Assembly: GCF_003382565.3 (NCBI RefSeq)
Contig: NZ_CP086253.1
Span: forward strand, 62,001-126,000
DNA length: 64,000 nt
Origin: Pectobacterium aquaticum
GTDB lineage: Bacteria > Pseudomonadota > Gammaproteobacteria > Enterobacterales > Enterobacteriaceae
Direction of reading: 5' to 3'
In this document: positions 8,720 to 16,600 of the stretch, in pieces
How the letters are laid out: every line of letters begins with the position of its first letter
How positions within the stretch are numbered: the first letter of the stretch is position 1
Translations under genes and position numbers: made by a program
The notes under the pieces: generated by a model
Seen by the model: the letters and a program-made list of their open reading frames with translations, nothing else
The model's database searches: none
Told to the model about the DNA's origin: nothing

Positions 8720-9634
8720 ATGAGTCGTTCACAAAATTTACGTCACAATGTTATTAATCAGATTATCGACGATATGGCCCGTGGTCATATTCCGTCGCCT
8801 CTGCCGTCGCAAAATGCGCTGGCGGAGATGTATAACATCAGCCGCACGACGGTGCGTCATATTCTGGTTCACCTGCGTGACTGCGGTGTGCTTACACAGG
8901 TTGGCAGCGATTATGTGATTGCCCGAAAACCCGACCACGACGATGGGTTCACCTGCATTACCGCGCCGATGGATGAGCAAAACCGCATTTTCGAGCAGGC
9001 ATTTTTCACCATGATCAACCAGCGTCAGCTCCGTGTCGGTGAGGTCTTCTCCGAGCTACAACTCGCGCGCGACGCGGGTGTCAGCCCGGTGGTAGTACGC
9101 GAGTATCTGTTAAAATTTGGGCGCTACAACCTGATTCAGAACGAAAAACGTGGGCAGTGGAGCATGAAAGAGTTCGATCAGGCATATGCGGAACAGCTCT
9201 TTGAATTGCGGGAAATGCTGGAGACGCATGCTCTGCAACATTTCCTCAATTTGCCGGACGACGACCCCCGTTGGCTACAGGCCAGAACCTTGCTGGAACG
9301 CCACCGTATGTTACGTGACAGCATTGGTAACAGCTTTCGCATGTTCTCACAGCTCGACCGTAGCTTTCATGCGCTTTTACTCTCTGCTGCTGAAAATGTC
9401 TTTTTTGATCAGTCTCTTGAAATCATCTCTGTAATATTCCATTTCCACTACCAGTGGGATGAAAGCGATCTCAAACAGCGCAACATCATTGCGATTGACG
9501 AGCACATGACCATCCTCAGCGCGTTGATCTGCCGAAGCGATCTGGATGCCACGCTGGCGCTACGTAACCATTTGGATTCAGCTAAACAATCGATGATTCG
9601 CTCAATTAATCAAACAGCGCGGGCTGACTATTAA
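8720..9634 (+). CDS. lgoR: L-galactonate catabolism regulator, GntR/FCD family
   Basis: LgoR (YjjM) is the transcription factor of the L-galactonate genes, 304 residues as in E. coli. The N-terminal 60 residues form a GntR-type winged helix (LPSQNALAEMYNISRTTVRHIL). Residues about 93-140 look like a second one (LRVGEVFSELQLARDAGVSP followed by VVVREYLLKF). The remainder is an all-helical FCD ligand domain (LFELREMLETHAL, EHMTILSALICRSDLDATLALR). The start at 8720 has AAGGAG 7-8 bases upstream; an in-frame upstream ATG at 8699 is not used by the family. It is divergent from lgoD-uxaB and upstream of lgoT. Confidence 0.93.
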   Translation: MSRSQNLRHNVINQIIDDMARGHIPSPLPSQNALAEMYNISRTTVRHILVHLRDCGVLTQVGSDYVIARKPDHDDGFTCITAPMDEQNRIFEQAFFTMINQRQLRVGEVFSELQLARDAGVSPVVVREYLLKFGRYNLIQNEKRGQWSMKEFDQAYAEQLFELREMLETHALQHFLNLPDDDPRWLQARTLLERHRMLRDSIGNSFRMFSQLDRSFHALLLSAAENVFFDQSLEIISVIFHFHYQWDESDLKQRNIIAIDEHMTILSALICRSDLDATLALRNHLDSAKQSMIRSINQTARADY

Positions 9635-9847
9635 AAACCGATTAAAAACCGTAAATCATTATCAAGAGCACGGTTTTATCAAAATAAAAACGCCTGAGAA
9701 ATATCTCTTATCTATGCTCACGAGAAGTCGAATTTATTAATAAAAATTCGTGAGTGGTGATGACATATTTCATTGCTTTCCGTTTAAAACCACTTTACTC
9801 AACCCTGCGTTGAGTAAAGATAAAATTATAATATCCAGGAGCCAGAC
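9635..9847. other. Intergenic region lgoR-lgoT
   Basis: 213 AT-rich bases, enough for a separate lgoT promoter. An inverted repeat CGAATTT...AAATTCG with an 8-base centre lies at about 9729-9750. It could be an operator or a weak hairpin. Confidence 0.4.
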
Positions 9848-11197
9848 GTGGAAAAGAATAATATAACGCTAGACCCGCGTTCTTCGTTTGATACCCGTTC
9901 TTCAGCACCGCCAGAGGGAATAATTAAACGCAGTAGTCGAATTAAACGTATTCAAACTACCGCAATGATTCTGCTATTTTTTGCTGCGGTGATTAATTAT
10001 CTCGACCGAAGTTCTCTGTCGGTGGCTAACTTAACGATTCGTCAGGAATTGGGGCTAAGTGCGACAGAAATCGGGGCATTACTCTCCGTTTTCTCTCTTG
10101 CCTATGGGATTGCACAGCTCCCTTGTGGGCCGTTGCTGGATCGTAAAGGCCCGCGCATTATGCTGGGCCTTGGGATGTTTTTCTGGTCACTGTTTCAGGC
10201 GCTGTCTGGCATGGTACACAGCTTCACTCAGTTCGTACTGGTTCGTATTGGTATGGGAATTGGTGAAGCACCGATGAATCCATGCGGCGTGAAGGTGATC
10301 AACGACTGGTTTAACATCAAAGAACGTGGCCGTCCGATGGGATTCTTTAATGCGGCTTCAACCATTGGTGTTGCGATAAGTCCACCCATTCTGGCGGCGA
10401 TGATGTTAGTTATGGGCTGGCGCGGCATGTTCATTACCATCGGCCTATTCGGCATTTTCCTCGCTATCGGCTGGTATATGTTGTATCGCAACCGTGAGCA
10501 GATTGAACTCACCGCGGATGAGCAGAATTACCTGAACGCGGGCAGTGTGAACGCTCGCCGCGATCCGTTGAGTTTTATTGAATGGCGCAGTCTGTTTCGT
10601 AACCGCACGATGTGGGGCATGATGCTGGGTTTTAGCGGCATCAACTATACCGCGTGGTTATATTTGGCCTGGCTGCCCGGCTATCTGCAAACGGCTTATA
10701 ATCTGGATTTAAAAAGCACGGGTCTGATGGCGGCGATCCCTTTCCTGTTTGGTGCCGCCGGAATGCTGGTGAACGGCTATGTCACGGATTGGTTAGTGAA
10801 AAAAGGAATGGAGCCGATCAAGAGCCGTAAAATCTGCATCATTGCTGGTATGTTGTGCTCAGCCGCTTTTACTTTTGTGGTGCCACAGGCGACAACCTCA
10901 ATCGAGGCTGTGTCACTGATTAGTATGGCGTTGTTCTGCATCCACTTCGCGGGAACATCGTGCTGGGGGCTGATCCATGTTGCCGTTGCGTCGCGTATGA
11001 CGGCATCGGTCGGCAGTATCCAAAACTTTGCTAGCTTCATCTGCGCATCATTCGCCCCGATTGTGACCGGCTTTATTGTGGATACCACGAATTCCTTCCG
11101 TCTGGCGCTGATCATCTGTGGTTGTGTGACGGTATTGGGTGCGCTGGCCTACGTTTTCCTCGTTCGCCAGCCGATTAGCGATCCCCGTAAGGATTGA
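9848..11197 (+). CDS. lgoT: L-galactonate:H+ symporter, MFS anion/cation symporter family
   Basis: LgoT (YjjL) imports L-galactonate across the inner membrane. The 449 residues contain twelve hydrophobic segments and follow the E. coli protein almost throughout. Shared stretches include NYLDRSSLSVANLTIRQELG, the inter-helix motif GPLLDRKGPR, GEAPMNPCGVKVINDWFN and the tail FLVRQPISDPRKD. The start is a GTG at 9848 with AGGAG 8 bases upstream; the family begins MEK, which supports it. A hairpin terminator follows. With lgoR, lgoD and uxaB it completes import and the first two oxidation/reduction steps. Confidence 0.95.
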   Translation: MEKNNITLDPRSSFDTRSSAPPEGIIKRSSRIKRIQTTAMILLFFAAVINYLDRSSLSVANLTIRQELGLSATEIGALLSVFSLAYGIAQLPCGPLLDRKGPRIMLGLGMFFWSLFQALSGMVHSFTQFVLVRIGMGIGEAPMNPCGVKVINDWFNIKERGRPMGFFNAASTIGVAISPPILAAMMLVMGWRGMFITIGLFGIFLAIGWYMLYRNREQIELTADEQNYLNAGSVNARRDPLSFIEWRSLFRNRTMWGMMLGFSGINYTAWLYLAWLPGYLQTAYNLDLKSTGLMAAIPFLFGAAGMLVNGYVTDWLVKKGMEPIKSRKICIIAGMLCSAAFTFVVPQATTSIEAVSLISMALFCIHFAGTSCWGLIHVAVASRMTASVGSIQNFASFICASFAPIVTGFIVDTTNSFRLALIICGCVTVLGALAYVFLVRQPISDPRKD

Positions 11198-11201
11198 TTC
11201 T

Positions 11202-11251
11202 CCGCCGTCCCGCATCCTTATTTGTTCCTTTCTTTTGCGGGGCGGTTTTTT
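11202..11251 (+). terminator. Terminator of lgoT
   Basis: Interrupted GC-rich stem (CCGCC..CCCGCA with TGCGGGGCGG) closing a loop of about 22 bases, followed by six T. Confidence 0.6.
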
Positions 11252-11465
11252 GTCACGTTGCTTTATGACGGTGCGTATAGATCGTGCCGGGTCGCAAAGG
11301 TGGCACGACATACTCGCAATTTCTCATGCCTTTCCTACGCTTTTTACTGCTGCTGGTGAATCCGTTAAGCCGTGTCTGTTTATTGGTGTGGATTTTGCAA
11401 GTTAGCCAGGCAAGAGGGTAAGAAATAAAAGCAGTGAGTGAAATCAACGGGATAAAGGGGTCGGA

Positions 11466-13244
11466 ATGAGAATAAAAAACAAAACATCGGGAAAATGGCT
11501 GCTGTCACTGAGCGTGACGGCGTTGCTGGTGAGTGGAACCGTGCAGGCCGCATCGGCCCCTGCGGTGGAAGCGAAAAACGGTATGGTGGTCAGCTCGCAA
11601 TATCTGGCTTCGCAGATCGGCGTCGATATCCTGAAAATGGGCGGCAATGCGATTGATGCCGCCGTGGCCGTGGGTTACGCGCAGGCTGTGGTGAACCCCT
11701 GTTGTGGCAATATCGGCGGCGGTGGGTTTATGACGCTGCACCTGGCCGATGGGAAAGACACCTTTATCAACTTCCGTGAAACGGCACCTGCGGCAGCCAG
11801 CGCCAACATGTATCTGAACGCTGATGGGAGCGTGAAAAAAGACGCGAGCCTGTACGGCTATCTGGCCGCTGGCGTACCGGGAACGGTGCTGGGGCTGGAT
11901 ACTGCGCTGCAAAAATACGGCAAATTGACGCGCGAACAGGTGATGGCACCCGCAATTAAACTGGCGCGTGAAGGTTTTGAACTGACGCGAGCAGACACCG
12001 ATATTCTGGACACCACCGTCAAGCGCTTCAAAGCCGATCCTGAGGCGGCGCGCATTTTCCTGCGTCCTGACGGTAGTGCGTTGCAGCCCGGCGATAAGCT
12101 GGTTCAAACCGATCTGGCGAATACGCTGGCGGCGATCGCCGCTAAAGGGCCGGATGCTTTCTACAAGGGCACAATCCCGCAGATGGTGGAGAAAGCGGCA
12201 AAGCAGGGTGGTGGGATTCTGACGGTAGCTGATTTTGCCGATTACCGTATTACCGAAACGGCACCGATAACCTGTAACTATCGCGGTTATCAATTTGTCT
12301 CTTCGCCACCGCCCAGCTCCGGTGGTGTCACGATGTGTGAAATTCTCAATATTGTCGAAGGCTACGACATTAAATCGACGGGCTTTAACTCGGCAGCCAC
12401 CGTGCATGTGCTGACGGAAGCGATGCGCCACGCCTACATGGACCGTAACACGTACCTCGGCGATCCGGCGTTTGTGAGTAATCCCGTCGAGCGCCTGTTG
12501 AGTAAGGATTATGCCGCCGAAATCCGCAAAAAAATCGAACCGGAGAACGCGACGCCGTCCGAAAACGTGCAGCCGGGGATTGGCCCGCACGAGCGACCAG
12601 AAACGACGCACTACTCCATCGTGGATAATCAGGGCAATGCGGTGTCCACGACTTATACCGTCAACGGGCGTTTTGGTTCGGTGGTAATTGCGCCGGGTAC
12701 GGGCTTCTTCCTCAATAACGAAATGGATGACTTTACCGTGAAGGTTGGCGAGAAAAACCTGTACGGATTAGTACAAGGGGAACGTAATTCGATCGCCCCC
12801 GGTAAGCGCCCACTTTCGTCCATGAGCCCGTCACTGGTGACGAAAGATGGAAAAGTCTTCATGGTGCTCGGTTCGCCCGGCGGTTCGCGCATTATCACCA
12901 TCACGCTGCAAACGGCGCTGAATATTATCGATCACGGCATGGCGCCGCAGGAAGCGGTGGACGCACCGCGCATCCATCATCAGTGGCTGCCGGACGAGGT
13001 GTATTACGAACAGCGTGGGCTGTCTGCGGATACGCTGAACCTGCTGAAGCAGCGCGGCTACAAGATGGTGGAACAGACGCCTTGGGGCGCAGCAGAGCTG
13101 ATTCTGGTTGGCTTACCAGGTGCGGCGGGCGTGACGCCTGCGGATTCGGGCAATGACTCGGCGGTATCCGGGAAAGTGCGTGAAGGTTACCTGTACGGCG
13201 CAAATGATATCCGCCGCCCGGCCGGGGCAGCGATAGGGTATTAA
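11466..13244 (+). CDS. ggt: Gamma-glutamyltransferase (glutathione hydrolase) proenzyme, periplasmic
   Basis: Ggt cleaves gamma-glutamyl bonds of glutathione and gamma-glutamyl peptides in the periplasm, releasing glutamate and Cys-Gly or transferring the glutamyl group. The 592-residue proenzyme has a signal peptide ending near residue 28 (VQA|AS). It is expected to cut itself before Thr380 in TTHYS, making that threonine the nucleophile and N-terminus of the small subunit. Other family marks are GGNAIDAAVA, NIGGGGFMTL, PGTVLGLD, SSPPPSSGG and the oxyanion/substrate region RPLSSMSPS and GSPGGSRI. It is a single-gene unit that converges with the toxin operon and shares a hairpin terminator with it. 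Confidence 0.95.
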   Translation: MRIKNKTSGKWLLSLSVTALLVSGTVQAASAPAVEAKNGMVVSSQYLASQIGVDILKMGGNAIDAAVAVGYAQAVVNPCCGNIGGGGFMTLHLADGKDTFINFRETAPAAASANMYLNADGSVKKDASLYGYLAAGVPGTVLGLDTALQKYGKLTREQVMAPAIKLAREGFELTRADTDILDTTVKRFKADPEAARIFLRPDGSALQPGDKLVQTDLANTLAAIAAKGPDAFYKGTIPQMVEKAAKQGGGILTVADFADYRITETAPITCNYRGYQFVSSPPPSSGGVTMCEILNIVEGYDIKSTGFNSAATVHVLTEAMRHAYMDRNTYLGDPAFVSNPVERLLSKDYAAEIRKKIEPENATPSENVQPGIGPHERPETTHYSIVDNQGNAVSTTYTVNGRFGSVVIAPGTGFFLNNEMDDFTVKVGEKNLYGLVQGERNSIAPGKRPLSSMSPSLVTKDGKVFMVLGSPGGSRIITITLQTALNIIDHGMAPQEAVDAPRIHHQWLPDEVYYEQRGLSADTLNLLKQRGYKMVEQTPWGAAELILVGLPGAAGVTPADSGNDSAVSGKVREGYLYGANDIRRPAGAAIGY

Positions 13245-13263
13245 TTTTACTTTCCTATAAGTT

Positions 13264-13284
13264 AGCGGCCCAGAAAGGGCCGCT
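13264..13284. terminator. Bidirectional terminator between ggt and the immunity gene
   Basis: Perfect 8-bp stem AGCGGCCC / GGGCCGCT with a 5-base loop, between two converging genes. Confidence 0.65.
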
Positions 13285-13293
13285 CTATTGAAT

Positions 13294-13677
13294 CTATTCT
13301 GATTTTTTATCAATTAGCCCGAGTAAAGACATATCATAGAGAAGATCTGATTTTTCTTCCTCGGTAATATCTTGGGTTAGTTTATCCAAACCTTGATTTG
13401 AGAGGATACTGTTTATACTGTTACGTAAATTTTTTTCAACCTGTTGTGGTCCCCTTCCTGCCATTAAAACCAATGTGACCACGTCGAGCATTAGGTTTTC
13501 TATATCTAATGCATAGGCATTTTCAAACTGATAGTATGCATAGCCGATCTCTGACTCATGTTCAGCCCATCTTTCACCTCGGCGATTAAACGACTCAATT
13601 TTATTCCTGCAATAGGCATAATAATATCTTAAAAGAGAGTTTTTAATTTCTTCATAATTAATTCTTTCCTCTGTCAT
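13294..13677 (-). CDS. Putative immunity protein of the TpsA deaminase toxin
   Basis: A 127-residue acidic, probably all-helical cytosolic protein whose family I do not recognise. It has no signal peptide and no membrane segment. Its ATG overlaps the stop codon of the giant tpsA gene by an ATGA junction (13674-13677), so translation is coupled. It is AT-rich like the toxin-coding end of tpsA. Position, size and coupling are those of a CdiI-type immunity protein, which would bind the C-terminal toxin domain and protect the producer and its siblings. The role is inferred from context only. Confidence 0.7.
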   Translation of the reverse strand: MTEERINYEEIKNSLLRYYYAYCRNKIESFNRRGERWAEHESEIGYAYYQFENAYALDIENLMLDVVTLVLMAGRGPQQVEKNLRNSINSILSNQGLDKLTQDITEEEKSDLLYDMSLLGLIDKKSE

Positions 13678-16600
13678 TTTTTTGCTCCTGGTCTCAATGT
13701 AATCCCGTTGTTGTCAAGTATTTTCACTTCAATCCCAGGGTATCTTTGCTGAAATTGCTCTACAACTCCTAAGCAACTTCCACAGGCTGGACGCTCTGTA
13801 AAGATAGTAACCGTTCCTTTAGCTGATATATTACCAGCTAATTTGTCTGAAATATTATCCAGTATCTTATATTCTGAATCCGTATTTCTGGCTATTATAA
13901 ACCCCTTATTGTTAGGTATCTCTTGGTATTTGAAACTCTCACTTCCTTTACCAACTAAGCCATTACCGGATACATTCACACCACTATGCGCAGCTAGTGT
14001 TTTTGGAATGCCGGGGATATTAATATCTGCGACGGCAACATTACCACTACGTTTGGGATCTGATGGTAGTCCTGCTCTTAGGTCTGTCACCTGTTGTTTA
14101 AATGCTACCGTCTGCTGTATGGTCTTCTCATTAACCAGATAACTTTTCCAGCCTGCGGTTGGCGTCACGAGGCTTTTTGACAGGTATTGATTACCAACGC
14201 CTGCCTTCCCGATGCCCGCGAATGTACTCGCTATCGAAATACCAAAACCTAAAGCTTCTACTGTGTCCTTAGACCAGCCTGTCATCTGGCTAAAATTTTC
14301 AATCCATTGGTTTCTGGCAAACATCTGACCATCAGAAATGCTGTCGCCTGTAGTATAGGTAAACAGCTGTTCCATGTCATAGCCTACATAAAGCGGGTAA
14401 TTGCTTGTACGTTGCCGATCTTTTTGCACCCAATAATTGGCGAGTATTCCATCTTCTTCGCGTGTTGCAGGGTACAGCGCCATCAACGTTTCATATTGCT
14501 GACGTTCTTCTGAATTTAACGATTCCTGCGCCACACAGTTAACTTTGCGACAGGATGCTGCCAACAGGCGCATTTCTTTCTCTTTGTTACCCTCGGCAAG
14601 CTCTTTGATGGCCTGAATTTCATCAAGGTGCAATTGTCGATTAAAGCGTTCAACAATTTCAGCAGCGTTGGCACCGCTATTTACGCCACTGGCTTTGCCT
14701 GTGGCGACTGCGCCCATAATCGCACCCGCGAAGCGGCTAATTTGAGCCTGCTTTTCTTGCCATCCTTCTGATTTTACAAGGTTATCGTTAATAATTATGC
14801 CAGCCAGCTCTGCTGCCAGTGCGCCTGCCGCAGCGCCTTTGACGTTACCACCGCTGATTTCAGCCGCTATGCCCGAAACGACAGCATGGCTGAGTGCTTT
14901 GCCCGGCACATCAAGGACAGAGCCGTTATCCCCTATAAACTTCGCCCCTTCAGCGTTAATTTGGCTGCCGATATTACTTAGGAGCGCGGTGGTGAAATTA
15001 TCTTTGAAGCTACCGCCGTTAATCGCGGTGCCGATGCTGGAGCTGATAACTGACTGTCCGGCGACACGTTGCGCCACCTTACTCCAGTCACCGTTGCTGA
15101 GCATGGGTAATTTCTCTGCGCCAACAACCGCACGGCCAGTTTTTAATATGTGATCAAAACTGGCTAACGCACCACCCACAGCCATTGAAGTCACCAGCGA
15201 TTGAACAGAGGCGCTGCTACCTAATGCCCGCATGGTTTTGGTCAGGTTGCCTTTGTTGTCGATCAGCGCGATGGCTGCCTGTGAGGTTAGTGCCGTCATC
15301 CCAGAGTAGACAGCTCCAGACATCACGGTGGCTGTCATCCCTGAAGTCGTACCGGCTGCTGCTGTCGCCGCCATCCCTGCCAATCCCGCTCCTGCGGTAA
15401 CTGCCGCAACGGCAATGGCAATCACGGCACCCACTACGGGGTTCAGGCTTTGTGTGGTGTGGTTCCAACTGCTGTAGGCATCCTGTACTGCGTTCCATTG
15501 CACGTCTTTACGACTATTCAGCCCTTTGAGCCACGTTGCTCCTGGTGTATTGCTGAGTATCAGCAATGCTTCTTGCAGCGATTTAGCATTGTGTGTTTTT
15601 ACGTCAGCGGAAATCCCTGTTGCGGCATCAACGGTAAACTGACCACCTGCATGGATAGATGGCAATAGCCATGTGTCCTTGGTGTATCCCTTATCGGAAT
15701 TTTTAATGAAAAAACCTTTCGATGTGGTGATGGTTTGCTCGAACGTGGTATTTTTTACCGCTTTAAAGATGACCTGACCCTTAGTGCTGGTGAGTTTGGC
15801 GTTCTTGCCTGCCGCTATTTTGCTGGCTTCATAGATGCTGTCATCGCGGCTAAGCAGACTGATGTCACTTCCTGCAGTAAACTCAGCTACTTTGTTGCTG
15901 ACACTATGATATGTCTGTTTACCTTTTTTCTTTTTGCCATACCAGGTGCGGCTACTGGATTCTGTTTCATAGTGATTGGTTTCTTCCATGGCCTGCGCAT
16001 ACAGGAATCCCCCTTTAGCAGCAACATCCATTGCGCCTTTTGCAACTAAACTCGTTGCCTGGAATAAGATGCTGCTGTTGGATAACAGCGTCAGCACACC
16101 ACCGCTGTTTAACACGACATTTTGTTGTGTCGTAGACTCATTAAATTCATTATTGCCTTCTCGCATCGCGTAATTTTTTAGTGCGTTAAATTCCATCTTT
16201 CCACGGGAGCTTAACGTCATATCCCCTATTGAGGACAATGAACTTCCGTATGCAATGAGATCGCCATTTGTGGCAAGGGTAAGATTTCTCCTTGCATTAA
16301 TCTGAGTGATAGCATGGCGATCGTCTCTATTGTCCTCATCAGGAGTGGCGATGGCAGAATACGCGGTAGAAAGTAATGAAAGAGTGTTACCAGCCAAGAG
16401 AGTGATATTACTGGCGGATAAGTTTGCTGATTTAATACTAAGTGTATTTCCTGAGTTTATTAATAGATTTCCGTTACTCACAATTCGACTTGACAATGAA
16501 GGGTGGCGTGTTGATGGAAGATATTTTTTATAAGCCTCATCTGTCTTTTTAGAGTCGATAGTCAGGATGCCATTGGCGATTAAATCAATATCCCTTCCTG

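Noticed and set aside
11505..12611. 368-codon minus-strand frame inside ggt
   Set aside because: Antisense to a well-conserved enzyme gene, rich in Arg and Cys in the manner of GC-rich shadow frames.
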